Shown: positions 37,597 to 45,054 of the stretch, in pieces
How positions within the stretch are numbered: the stretch's first letter is position 1
Layout of the letters: every line of letters begins with the position of its first letter
DNA from: CAWGJC01 sp965276665
GTDB taxonomy: Bacteria > Pseudomonadota > Alphaproteobacteria > Acetobacterales > Acetobacteraceae
Assembly (NCBI GenBank): GCA_965276665.1
Contig: OZ255620.1
Span: forward strand, 3,844,001-3,908,000
Direction of reading: 5' to 3'
DNA length: 64,000 nucleotides
Position numbers and translations under genes: made by a program
Notes under the pieces: model-generated
The model's database searches: none
What the model saw: only the letters and a program-made list of their open reading frames with translations
What the model was told of the DNA's origin: nothing

Positions 37597-37810
37597 CGTG
37601 CAGCTTCGAACGAGCTCGACATCGGGGCTCACCGATGCGGAAGCTCGCGAATTCCACAGCATCTTCGTCACCAGCTTCATCGTATTCACGGTGGTGGCGA
37701 TCATCGCGCACATCCTCGTCTGGTTCTGGCGCCCGTGGCTGCCGGGACCGAACGGCTATGTCACATCAATGCTCGACGGCGTGCACGTCGTGCGATCCTT
37801 CTTCGCATAG
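37589..37810 (+). CDS. pufB: LH1 beta polypeptide
   Basis: This 73-residue core antenna beta chain has one transmembrane helix (FVTSFIVFTVVAIIAHILVW). The bacteriochlorophyll-ligating His is in IIAHILVWFWRPWLPG, with the aromatic C-terminal end that gives LH1 its red shift. The N-terminal LTDAEAREFHSIF is typical and carries the second conserved His. GGAGG lies 11 bases before ATG 37589, and this start matches family length better than an upstream ATG. Confidence 0.95.
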   Translation: MSDVQLRTSSTSGLTDAEAREFHSIFVTSFIVFTVVAIIAHILVWFWRPWLPGPNGYVTSMLDGVHVVRSFFA

Positions 37811-37821
37811 GGGGCCGACCG

Positions 37822-38037
37822 ATGTGGCGTGTATGGCTGCTCTTCGATCCGCGCAGGGTGCTGGTCGCCCTGTTCGTGTTCCTCTTCGTCCTCGCCTTGC
37901 TGATCCATTTCATCCTGCTCAGCACGGACCGCTTCAACTGGCTCGAGGGCCCGCATCACGGCGTGGCGGCGGCGCAGATGGCTCCGTTGCCGCAATCAAC
38001 ACCGGCACCGGCACCGGCAGCGCCGGCGTCGAAATAG
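37822..38037 (+). CDS. pufA: LH1 alpha polypeptide
   Basis: The 71-residue LH1 alpha chain has MWRVWLLFDPRRVLVALFVF leading into the helix and the pigment-binding His in LLIHFILLSTDRFNWLEG. The C-terminal 20 residues are Pro/Ala repeats (STPAPAPAAPASK) that extend the usual end. It follows pufB after 11 bases, in the standard pufBA order. Confidence 0.95.
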   Translation: MWRVWLLFDPRRVLVALFVFLFVLALLIHFILLSTDRFNWLEGPHHGVAAAQMAPLPQSTPAPAPAAPASK

Positions 38038-38044
38038 CGATCCG

Positions 38045-38077
38045 CCGATCGGCGGCGGGGTTTCCGCCGCCGATCGG
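38045..38077 (+). promoter_or_regulatory. pufA-pufL intercistronic RNA hairpin
   Basis: A perfect 14-bp stem (CCGATCGGCGGCGG / CCGCCGCCGATCGG) with a 5-base GGTTT loop lies between pufA and pufL. In Rhodobacter a hairpin here stabilises the pufBA segment after decay of the downstream RNA and so sets LH1 above reaction-centre level. The same role is inferred. No T-run follows, so it is not a full terminator. Confidence 0.8.
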
Positions 38078-38098
38078 ATGCGCGGGGAGGGCGCGAGG

Positions 38099-38923
38099 AT
38101 GTCGATGCTGAGCTTCGAGGCGAAATACCGCGTGCGGGGCGGCACCCTGCTTGGCGGGGATTTGTTCGATTTCTGGGTGGGGCCGTTCTATGTCGGCTTC
38201 TTCGGGGTGACCACGCTGCTCTTCTCGGTGCTCGGCACCTGCCTCATCGTGTACGGCGCCGCGATCGGGCCGACCTGGAACCTCTGGCGCATCAGCATCG
38301 CGCCGCCCGACCTGTCTTACGGCCTGGGCTTCGCGCCGCTGCGCGAAGGCGGGCTGTGGCAGGCGATCACCATTTGCGCGGTTGGCGCCTTCGTCTCCTG
38401 GGCGCTGCGCCAAGCCGAGATCGCGCGCAAGCTCGGCATTGGCTATCATGTGCCATTCGCCTACGGCGTGGCGATCTTCGCCTATGTCTCGCTCGTGGTG
38501 ATCCGGCCGCTGCTGATGGGTGCGTGGGGCTACGGGTTTCCCTATGGCATCCTGAGCCATCTCGACTGGGTATCGAACACCGGCTACCAGTACCTGCATT
38601 TCCACTACAATCCGGCGCACATGCTGGCGGTGTCGTTCTTCTTCACGACGACGCTCGCGCTGTCGCTGCACGGATCGCTCGTGCTGTCGGCTGCGAACCC
38701 GCCGCGCGGCGAGGTCGTCAAGACGGCGGAGCACGAGAATACCTTCTTTCGCGACACGATCGGCTGGTCGATCGGCACGCTCGGCATCCATCGGCTCGGC
38801 TTGTTCCTCGCGCTGTCGGCAGGTTTCTGGAGCGCCGTCTGCATCATCATCAGCGGACCGTTCTGGACCCGCGGCTGGCCGGAATGGTGGAATTGGTGGC
38901 TCAATCTGCCGATCTGGAAATAG
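38099..38923 (+). CDS. pufL: Photosynthetic reaction centre L subunit
   Basis: This 274-residue five-helix subunit binds the special pair and cofactors with PufM. The start MSMLSFEAKYRVRGGTLLGG matches the mature L subunit, with GGGAGG-type signals upstream. An earlier ATG at 38078 overlaps the hairpin and is rejected. FHYNPAHM carries both the special-pair ligand His and His at the position called L168. Acidiphilium has Glu there, which argues for Mg-bacteriochlorophyll here. HRLGLFLALSAGFW is the iron and QB side. Confidence 0.97.
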   Translation: MSMLSFEAKYRVRGGTLLGGDLFDFWVGPFYVGFFGVTTLLFSVLGTCLIVYGAAIGPTWNLWRISIAPPDLSYGLGFAPLREGGLWQAITICAVGAFVSWALRQAEIARKLGIGYHVPFAYGVAIFAYVSLVVIRPLLMGAWGYGFPYGILSHLDWVSNTGYQYLHFHYNPAHMLAVSFFFTTTLALSLHGSLVLSAANPPRGEVVKTAEHENTFFRDTIGWSIGTLGIHRLGLFLALSAGFWSAVCIIISGPFWTRGWPEWWNWWLNLPIWK

Positions 38924-38953
38924 CAAACGGGACAAGCGTTCGGGGGGCGGCAC

Positions 38954-39931
38954 ATGGCCCAGTATCAGAACATATTCACGCGGGTACAGGTACGCGGTCC
39001 GGCCTATGCCGGCGTGCCGCTTACCGCCAGCAGCTGGACGCGCTCGGGGCAGCCGTTCTTCCTGCATGTCTTTGGCAAGATCGGTGATGCGCAGGTCGGC
39101 CCGGTCTATCTTGGCGTTACGGGGATCGCGTCGCTGATCTGCGGCTTTACCGCCTTCGAGATCATCGGCCTCAATATGTGGGCGTCGGTGAACTGGAGTC
39201 CGGTCCAGTTCGTCCGCCAGCTACCCTGGCTCGCGCTCGAGCCGCCGGCGCCCTCCTACGGGCTGCGGTTTCCACCGCTCAACGAGGGCGGCTGGTGGCT
39301 GGTGGCGGGGTTCTTCCTCACCACCTCGGTGCTGCTCTGGTGGGTGCGCACGTATCGCCGCGCGCGCGCGCTCGGGCTCGGCACGCATGTCGCCTGGGCC
39401 TTCGCTGCGGCGATCTGGCTCTATCTCGTGCTCGGCTTCATCCGGCCCCTCCTCATGGGAAGCTGGGCGGAGGCGGTGCCGTTCGGCATCTTCCCCCATC
39501 TCGACTGGACCGCTGCGTTCTCCATCCGCTACGGCAACCTCTTCTACAATCCGTTCCACATGCTTTCGATCGTGTTCCTCTACGGATCGACGCTGCTTTT
39601 CGCGATGCATGGCGCGACGGTGCTGGCGACGAGCCGGTTCGGCAGTGAGCGCGAGGTCGAGCAGATCGTCGATCGCGGCACTGGTTTCGAGCGCGGCATG
39701 CTGTTCTGGCGATGGACCATGGGCTTCAACGCAACCGCGGAATCGATCCATCGCTGGGCCTGGTGGTTCGCGGTGCTGTGCCCGTTGGTGGGCGGCATCG
39801 GCATCCTGCTCACCGGCACGGTGGTGGACAACTGGTATCTCTGGGGCGTCAAACACGGCATCGCGCCGCCCTACCCCGCGCTATGGGGCACCATCACCGA
39901 TCCCGCCACCCTGCCGGGAGCGCCGCAATGA
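38954..39931 (+). CDS. pufM: Photosynthetic reaction centre M subunit
   Basis: The 325-residue five-helix partner of PufL opens with MAQYQNIFTRVQVRGPAYAG. FYNPFHMLSIVFLYGSTLLF holds a His ligand of the special pair, and ESIHRWAWWFAVLCPLVGGI the non-haem iron and QA side. It is preceded by GGGGGGCGGC and follows pufL by 30 bp. The pufC start overlaps its stop. Confidence 0.97.
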   Translation: MAQYQNIFTRVQVRGPAYAGVPLTASSWTRSGQPFFLHVFGKIGDAQVGPVYLGVTGIASLICGFTAFEIIGLNMWASVNWSPVQFVRQLPWLALEPPAPSYGLRFPPLNEGGWWLVAGFFLTTSVLLWWVRTYRRARALGLGTHVAWAFAAAIWLYLVLGFIRPLLMGSWAEAVPFGIFPHLDWTAAFSIRYGNLFYNPFHMLSIVFLYGSTLLFAMHGATVLATSRFGSEREVEQIVDRGTGFERGMLFWRWTMGFNATAESIHRWAWWFAVLCPLVGGIGILLTGTVVDNWYLWGVKHGIAPPYPALWGTITDPATLPGAPQ

Positions 39932-40998
39932 GACATGCATTCCGCGACGCGTTCGGCCTCGTCGGCATCGTGGTGCTGGCGCTGTTGACTATCGTCCTGC
40001 TGAGCCGCTTCGAACGCCCGCCGGTGGATACCGTGCAGAACGGTTATCGCGGAACGGCGATGGCGCAGAACTACGATCCGCGCCTGCTCGAGGTGCTGGC
40101 GGCCGACAACCGAATTCCGGCGACGCTGCCCTCCTTCGGTTCGGCCGGCCCGCGCGCCTCAGCGGTCTATAAGAACGTGCAGGTGCTGGGCAGCCTGAGC
40201 GTCGGCGAATTCACCCGGCTGATGGCGACGATCACCACCTGGGTGGCGCCGCAGCAGGGCTGCGCCTTCTGCCACAACACGGCGAACATGGCGGATGACG
40301 GGCTGTTCACCAAAATCGTCGCGCGCCGCATGATCCAGATGGTCCAGCACATCAACGCGAACTGGAAGGACCACGTCGGCGCCGTCGGCGTCACCTGCTA
40401 CACCTGCCACCGCGGCCAGCCGATTCCCTCCCAGGTCTGGTTTACCAATCCTGGGCCCGCGCATGCGGGCGGCCTCGCCGAGGCTTCGACCGGGAAGAAT
40501 CTTGCCTCATCCGCGGCCGGGGACAGCGCGCTGCCCTATGATCCGTTCACGCCCTTCCTGGGCAAGGACGACAATATCCGCGTGCAGGCCACGCAGGCGC
40601 TGCCCGGTACCGACCCGCACTCGATCAAGGAGACCGAATGGACCTACGCGCTGATGATGCATTTCTCGCAGGCGCTCGGCGTCAATTGCACCTTCTGCCA
40701 CAATACGCGTTCCTTCGGCGACTGGTCGCAGAGCACGCCGCAGCGCGTCACCGCATGGTACGGCATTCGCATGGTGCGCGATCTCAACAGCGCCTATCTG
40801 GCCTCCCTGATGGGCGTTTGGCCGGCGAACCAGCTCGGCCCGGCCGGCACTCCGCCACAGCTCAATTGCGCGACCTGCCACCAGGGCGTGTACCGGCCCC
40901 TGTTCGGGGTGAGCACGCTGACAGGCTTTCCGGAACTTGCGGGGCCGCTGCAGCAAGCGAATGCCGCGCCGGCGGCGGTTCCGGCGCATTCGCCCTAG
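39928..40998 (+). CDS. pufC: Reaction-centre tetrahaem cytochrome c subunit
   Basis: This 356-residue periplasmic subunit re-reduces the special pair. Four CxxCH motifs bind haem: C112AFCH, C157YTCH, C254TFCH and C314ATCH, with the Met-bearing helices (TRLMATI, MIQMVQHIN, ALMMHFSQAL, GIRMVRDLN) before them. The N-terminus is a single hydrophobic anchor (about 9-26). It has no Cys, so it cannot be lipidated the way Blastochloris viridis PufC is. It is coupled to pufM by ATGA. Likely electron donors are the HiPIP and the dihaem cytochrome encoded nearby. Confidence 0.96.
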   Translation: MRHAFRDAFGLVGIVVLALLTIVLLSRFERPPVDTVQNGYRGTAMAQNYDPRLLEVLAADNRIPATLPSFGSAGPRASAVYKNVQVLGSLSVGEFTRLMATITTWVAPQQGCAFCHNTANMADDGLFTKIVARRMIQMVQHINANWKDHVGAVGVTCYTCHRGQPIPSQVWFTNPGPAHAGGLAEASTGKNLASSAAGDSALPYDPFTPFLGKDDNIRVQATQALPGTDPHSIKETEWTYALMMHFSQALGVNCTFCHNTRSFGDWSQSTPQRVTAWYGIRMVRDLNSAYLASLMGVWPANQLGPAGTPPQLNCATCHQGVYRPLFGVSTLTGFPELAGPLQQANAAPAAVPAHSP

Positions 40999-41211
40999 GG
41001 TGGGCCGATCTGGTCCGTGATTATGCTTGCCTCCCTCCGACCGGCGACTTCGAGGCTTCGGGAGTTGACGTCGGCCGGACACTCACCGACTGACGACGGC
41101 CGATCCGCCGCGGACTCCGTCCGCCAGGCTTGACAAGCGCCGTCCAATGCCATTGTCACGTGCTGGACGGTGGCCAAGGGTAGCCTGCCGAAGACGGGAA
41201 CGAAACGCCGT

Positions 41212-42195
41212 ATGGACAGCTTAGAGGTCAACAAGTTTATCGGCGCAGGCTTGGTGGCCGGCATTGCGTTCATGGGCGCGACCCTCATCAGCGACGCGCT
41301 GGTGCACCCGGTGATGCTCGCCAAGCCGGCGATCGCCATCAAAAGCGCGGCACCCGCCGGCGAAGCCGCGCCCGAACAGGATCCGCCGATCGCGGCGCTG
41401 CTCGCCAGCGCCGACCCGCATCGCGGCGAGATGGACACCCAGCAGGTCGGCTGCATCGCCTGCCATAGCTTTAACCAGGGCGGCAAGGCTGGCGTCGGCC
41501 CCAACCTGTACGGCGTCGTGGGCGGCCCGCACGGCCACATGCCAGGCTACGACTACTCCTCGGCGATCAAGAGCAAGACGGGGCCGTGGACCTTTGACGA
41601 GCTCTATGAATGGCTGAAGAAGCCGAGCGCCTATGCGCCCGGCACTAAGATGACCTTCGCTGGACTGCCGGACCCGCGCAAGCGGGCTGACATCATCGAT
41701 TATCTGCGCTCGCTCTCGGAGCACCCCGAGCCACTGCCTCCGGTCCCGGCCGGCACTCAGACCGCGGCCAACGCCGCGGCGGCGGCCGCACCCGGAGGCG
41801 AGGACCCGCCCATCGATACGCTGCTCGCCTCGGCCGATCCGAAACAGGGGCAGGCGATCACCATGCAGGTGGGCTGCATCGCCTGCCATACGTTCACCGA
41901 GGGTGGGCCCGCCGGGGTCGGGCCGAACCTTTACAACGTGGTGGGCGGGCCGCACGCGCATATGAAGGGCTTTGACTACTCCGCGGCGCTCAAGGCGAAG
42001 ACCGGATCCTGGACTTATGCCGAGCTCTACCGCTGGATTAAGAACCCGGCCGTCTACGCGCCCGGCACGAAGATGACCTTCGCCGGCCTGCCGGACCCGC
42101 AAAAACGGGCCGACGTGATCGCATATCTCCGCTCGCTTTCCTCCAATCCCGTGCCCCTTCCGGGCGGAGCCGCACCGCCCGCTGCCAAGCCATGA
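41212..42195 (+). CDS. Membrane-anchored cytochrome c with two class I domains
   Basis: The 327-residue protein has an uncleaved N-terminal anchor (MDSLEVNKFIGAGLVAGIAF), as in CycM/cytochrome cy-type proteins. Two mitochondrial-like cytochrome c domains follow at about 58-172 and 199-313. Each has a haem site (C81IACH, C222IACH) and an axial Met (GTKMTFAGLPDP at M147 and M288). The domains are closely alike over about 110 residues, with an offset of 141, which suggests recent internal duplication. It lies 213 bp after pufC, and that gap shows no clear terminator. It may shuttle electrons between bc1, PufC and oxidases. ATG 41212 is preferred over a frame extension to 41170. Confidence 0.88.
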   Translation: MDSLEVNKFIGAGLVAGIAFMGATLISDALVHPVMLAKPAIAIKSAAPAGEAAPEQDPPIAALLASADPHRGEMDTQQVGCIACHSFNQGGKAGVGPNLYGVVGGPHGHMPGYDYSSAIKSKTGPWTFDELYEWLKKPSAYAPGTKMTFAGLPDPRKRADIIDYLRSLSEHPEPLPPVPAGTQTAANAAAAAAPGGEDPPIDTLLASADPKQGQAITMQVGCIACHTFTEGGPAGVGPNLYNVVGGPHAHMKGFDYSAALKAKTGSWTYAELYRWIKNPAVYAPGTKMTFAGLPDPQKRADVIAYLRSLSSNPVPLPGGAAPPAAKP

Positions 42196-42334
42196 CGCAA
42201 CGACGCCGCGGCCCTGGCATCGCGCTGGTCGAGCCGGGCCCTATAGGCGTGGGAACGCGAAGATGCGCGAAGGTGGGTATAGGAAACCGCTCTGCGTTAG
42301 CCGATTAAGGCTGACTCGACGAAAGGGTGTCCGG

Positions 42335-42500
42335 GGCAGACGCGATCGTTGGTGAGAGCTTGGCCAGGAGTTGACGCCGACTTGAGGACGAGCTGCTCGG
42401 GATCGATCACCGGTCAGTCGGTGCCGAACAGCACCTTCTCGCGCCCGTAGGAGTTCAGGTAACGCACCAGCTGGTGCGGCCAGTGTTTCGGGGTGCAGGG
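42335..42500 (-). pseudogene. Remnant of a TIM-barrel amidohydrolase gene
   Basis: Read on the minus strand, the frame gives PKHWPHQLVRYLNSYGREKV, then LFGTD, a TGA stop, and PVIDPEQ. This is the C-terminal part of amidohydrolase (PF04909-like) proteins, where Tyr or Trp normally stands at the stop. Nothing upstream continues the gene, and after about 20 further codons the similarity ends. It is a decayed fragment in the 930-bp gene-free stretch between the dihaem cytochrome and ccmI. Confidence 0.6.
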
Positions 42501-42613
42501 CATGCGCGGATGGCTTGAATTTGCGTGCCAGATCGGTCGGGTCCTGCTCCGATCACGAGCTCGCTCATCTTACAGCGAAACTCAGGAGCGCACGGCGGTC
42601 GGACTTTCGGCAT
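42485..42613 (-). mobile_element. Degenerate N-terminal fragment of an IS3-type orfA
   Basis: ATG 42613 on the minus strand begins MPKVRPPCAPEFRCKMSELV, like the start of IS3-family OrfA (the usual pattern is MPK-R-Y-PEFR--MVELV-AGR). After a frame change the DNA continues as DPTDLARKFKPSAHAL, the next part of the same family. The rest of orfA and all of orfB are missing, and it runs directly into the amidohydrolase remnant. It marks past insertion activity at the edge of the photosynthesis cluster. Confidence 0.55.
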
Positions 42614-42899
42614 GATCGGACACCTCGTGCAAAAGCATCATCGGCGTCCAACATTCAGGGGTAATCTCACTCGTTAGCGCAAAAACAGTGGCGCAACCCT
42701 TGACCAAGCAAACCAGTGAGATACGCGGCTCATTGCCGAGAAAGCGGAGCAGGTTCAGCATCCCTTGCTATCGTGGCGGCGAGCAGCTCGTGCAGCTTGT
42801 GGCGGATAAGCATCCGGCATCCGGCGCCCACCATTGACACAGTGACATGCTCTCAAGCTGCGGGGCGAGCCATTGTGCGCTGATCGTGCAGCGGAACGC

Positions 42900-43090
42900 G
42901 ACAAGGATCGCTTGCCGCAGGGAAGCCGGATCACGTCGGCGACGCCGACATCTGCATAGCGAGTACCGGATTGATCTCGGCAATGACGCGTTTCGCGGTG
43001 CGCGTGGCGCCGAGCACGACATCGGCGTTCAAGCTCACCGTAGCCGTGCCTGTCGGGCGGGCTCAACTGCACGAGCGCCAGTCGGGCCGG
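42900..43090 (-). pseudogene. Remnant of an acetyl-CoA hydrolase/transferase gene
   Basis: On the minus strand one frame reads RLALVQLSPPDRHGYGEL. After a shift the next frame reads NADVVLGATRTAKRVIAEIN, followed by P and a stop soon after (near 42931). Both are consecutive pieces of the acetyl-CoA hydrolase/CoA-transferase family (SPPD-HGY, then VIAE-NP). At least one frameshift and one stop break it, and its start and end are lost. It abuts the 3' end of ccmI. Confidence 0.6.
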
Positions 43091-43125
43091 TGGCTGAGAA
43101 TCGGCGGGCTCATCCCGCCATCCTG

Positions 43126-43845
43126 TCAGCCCTTCCCGGCCTGTTCGAGTCGCTGCTCGATGATTGGGCGCCAGGGTGCGTTTTGTGGGGCTGCGGCGAG
43201 TGCGCGGCGGAACAGGTTGGCGCTTGCGGGGCTTACCTGGCCCTCTGCCTGGGTTTCCGCTTCGGCTGCCTCGGCCGCGATCAGCGGGTCGAAGCCGGTC
43301 TCGAGCGCGGTTCGCCAGGCGGTCGCGGCGGCGGCGAAATTGCCGCGGCTGATCTCGACGTTGCCGAGCAGGATGTAGCCCTGATGCGCCTGCGGGGAAT
43401 GGGGATCGAGGGAAGCGAGCTTGCTGTGGAGCTCGGCCATCATCGTGGCCTCCTGCTTTTGCTGGGCGTCGGCGCGGGCGATGCGCTCGGCGAGCGGCGC
43501 GGCGGGCAGGTTGGGGGAGCCGCCGACCATGTAGAGGGCGAGCGCGCCGAGTGGGATGAGCAGGAGGATCGCGACCATCGCGCCGCGTCCCGTCGTGGCG
43601 GCGGGAGCGGTCTCGGCGGCGGCGGCGGCGGCGAGCAGGCGGCGCTGCACCTCGAGCCGCGCCTCTTTGTGCTCGGGGATGCCGATCCGCTCTTCCGCGA
43701 GGTCGCGGTCGAGCTCCGCGAGCTGGGCGCGATGCAGGGCGAGGTCGGCATCGCGCCGCCCGCGCAGCATGCGGCCACGGCGCAGGGTGAGCGCGAGCGG
43801 CGCCATCGCGACGATGGCGAGCAGCGCGAGCGCGAGCCAGATCAT
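43126..43845 (-). CDS. ccmI: Cytochrome c maturation protein CcmI (short form)
   Basis: CcmI holds apocytochrome c and passes it to the CcmFH ligation complex. The 239-residue protein has an N-terminal span (MIWLALALLAIVAMAPLALT), the LHRAQLAELDRDLAEERI heptad-like loop, a second span (about 90-110), and a C-terminal part with TPR-like SPQAHQGYILLGNVEISRGN. It is shorter than the roughly 400-residue enterobacterial or rhodobacterial form, as the TPR region is reduced. It is the last gene of the ccm operon and lies against the decayed DNA. Confidence 0.85.
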   Translation of the reverse strand: MIWLALALLAIVAMAPLALTLRRGRMLRGRRDADLALHRAQLAELDRDLAEERIGIPEHKEARLEVQRRLLAAAAAAETAPAATTGRGAMVAILLLIPLGALALYMVGGSPNLPAAPLAERIARADAQQKQEATMMAELHSKLASLDPHSPQAHQGYILLGNVEISRGNFAAAATAWRTALETGFDPLIAAEAAEAETQAEGQVSPASANLFRRALAAAPQNAPWRPIIEQRLEQAGKG

Positions 43846-43888
43846 GGCCCATGAGCTCCGCGAGCCTGGCGGGGGGTGCGCGCGCGTT

Positions 43889-44488
43889 TCACGTGAGATC
43901 CGCCAGCCGCGACCGCTCGGCCGCGGTGAGCGGCGGGGGCGGGGCGGCGGCGCGGCGGCGGCCGAGCAGCGCCGCGCCGAAGCCGGCGAGCAAGGCGAGC
44001 GCGGGCGACATCCAGAGCAGCAGGGTGAACGGCTCGAAAGGCGGCCGCAGCCGGACGAAATTGCCGTAGCGCGCGACCATCCAGGCGATGATCTCGCGAT
44101 TGCTGTGCCCGGCCGACACCTGCTGGCGGACGATGTGGCGGAGGTCGCGCGCGAGATCGGCCCCGGAATCCTCGATGCTCTCGTTCTGGCAGACCAGGCA
44201 GCGGAGCTGCTGCCCGATCGCCTCGGCGCGCAGCTCCTGCGCGTGGTCGGGCAGCATCTCCGCGGGGTCGGAGATCGCGCGCGCGGGCAGCGCCAGCGCG
44301 GCCAGCAGAAGGCAGGTCCAGAGAACGCGTGTCCAGAGAACGCGTGTCCAGAGAACGCGTGCCCAGAGAACGCGTGCCCAGAGAACGCGTGCCCAGAGAA
44401 CGCGTGCCCAGAGAACGCGTGCCCAGAGAACGCGCGTATGGAGAACGCGCGTATGGAGAACGCGAAGCAGGAGCAGCCGGTGGATCAC
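43889..44488 (-). CDS. ccmH: Cytochrome c maturation protein CcmH with expanded N-terminal repeat
   Basis: CcmH is a periplasm-facing thiol oxidoreductase that reduces the CxxCH of apocytochrome c. The motif LRCLVCQNESIEDSGADLAR is at about 95-114 (C97, C100), and a C-terminal span lies at about 155-172. GTG 44488 overlaps the ccmG stop as GTGA. The oddity is the N-terminus: after MIHRLLLL come ten copies of a five-residue unit, RVL(H/W)(T/A), before the normal signal core CLLLAALALPARA. The mature domain looks intact. Whether such a 70-residue leader is efficiently exported is open. Confidence 0.9.
   Translation of the reverse strand: MIHRLLLLRVLHTRVLHTRVLWARVLWARVLWARVLWARVLWARVLWTRVLWTRVLWTCLLLAALALPARAISDPAEMLPDHAQELRAEAIGQQLRCLVCQNESIEDSGADLARDLRHIVRQQVSAGHSNREIIAWMVARYGNFVRLRPPFEPFTLLLWMSPALALLAGFGAALLGRRRAAAPPPPLTAAERSRLADLT
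44317..44466. repeat. Ten tandem 15-bp repeats inside ccmH
   Basis: The core GAGAACGCG recurs every 15 bp from 44321 to 44456, ten times without a length change. Units differ only at the last bases (TCC, CCC, TAT variants), in blocks of 3, 5 and 2. The unit length is a multiple of three, so copy-number change by slippage would keep the ccmH frame. Confidence 0.95.
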
Positions 44489-45051
44489 CCGTATTTCCGC
44501 AACAGCGGGTCGAGCTGCGCGCTCACGATGTCGGCGGTGAGCGGGCCGGCCCAGCGCCAGCGCACGATGCCGGTGCGGTCCACGAAATACGTCTCCGGCA
44601 CGCCATAGACGCCGAAATCGATCGCCACCCGGCCGGCGGCGTCGCGGGCGAGGCGCTGATAGGGATCGCCGTTGCGGGCGAGCAGCCCCGCGGCGGCATC
44701 GGCCGTGTCTTTGTAGGCGATGCCCCAGAGCGGCACGCCGCGGGCGTGCAGCGTCATCAGCTCCGGATGCTCGATCTCGCAGGGCACGCACCAGGAGGCG
44801 AAGAAATTGACCAGCACCGGGCGGCCGGCGGCGGCGACCTCCGCGCTCGAGAAGCCCTGCGCGGCGGGCGCCTGGGCTGGCAGGGTGAAGTCCGGCAGCT
44901 TCCGGCCGACGAGCTGGCTCGGAATGCCGCGCGGATCGAAGGTGCCGGCTTCCATGCGGTCGAGCGCGAGCCAGAACCCGCCGCCAGCCACCGCGGCGGC
45001 GGCGAGCGGCAGGGCGAGCAGCGCGCGGCGATCGAGCGTCAGCCCAGCCAT
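44485..45051 (-). CDS. ccmG: Thiol:disulfide interchange protein CcmG/DsbE
   Basis: This 188-residue membrane-anchored thioredoxin keeps the apocytochrome or CcmH cysteines reduced. The N-terminal anchor is RRALLALPLAAAAVAGGGFW. The active site is FFASWCVPCEIEHPEL (C88, C91), and GVYGVPETYFVDRTGIVRWR carries the cis-Pro loop and the conserved end. It lies 3 bases after ccmF and overlaps the ccmH start. Confidence 0.93.
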   Translation of the reverse strand: MAGLTLDRRALLALPLAAAAVAGGGFWLALDRMEAGTFDPRGIPSQLVGRKLPDFTLPAQAPAAQGFSSAEVAAAGRPVLVNFFASWCVPCEIEHPELMTLHARGVPLWGIAYKDTADAAAGLLARNGDPYQRLARDAAGRVAIDFGVYGVPETYFVDRTGIVRWRWAGPLTADIVSAQLDPLLRKYG

Positions 45052-45054
45052 CGG

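Noticed and set aside
38078..38098. Earlier ATG for pufL adding seven residues
   Set aside because: It begins at the foot of the intercistronic hairpin and lengthens a very conserved N-terminus. ATG 38099 has better signals.
41128..41157. TTGACA with a downstream TTGTCA before the dihaem cytochrome gene, considered as a sigma-70 promoter or PpsR site
   Set aside because: The downstream hexamer does not resemble TATAAT, and the half sites face the wrong way for TGT-N12-ACA.
42582..42761. 59-codon minus-strand frame (MLNLLRFLGNEPRISLV...) with lower GC
   Set aside because: It overlaps the IS3 orfA remnant in another frame, has no recognised family and lies in decayed DNA. Kept only as a note.
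44317..44466. 15-bp tandem array considered as a CRISPR or origin iteron
   Set aside because: There are no spacers between units and it is in frame within ccmH. It is a coding minisatellite.
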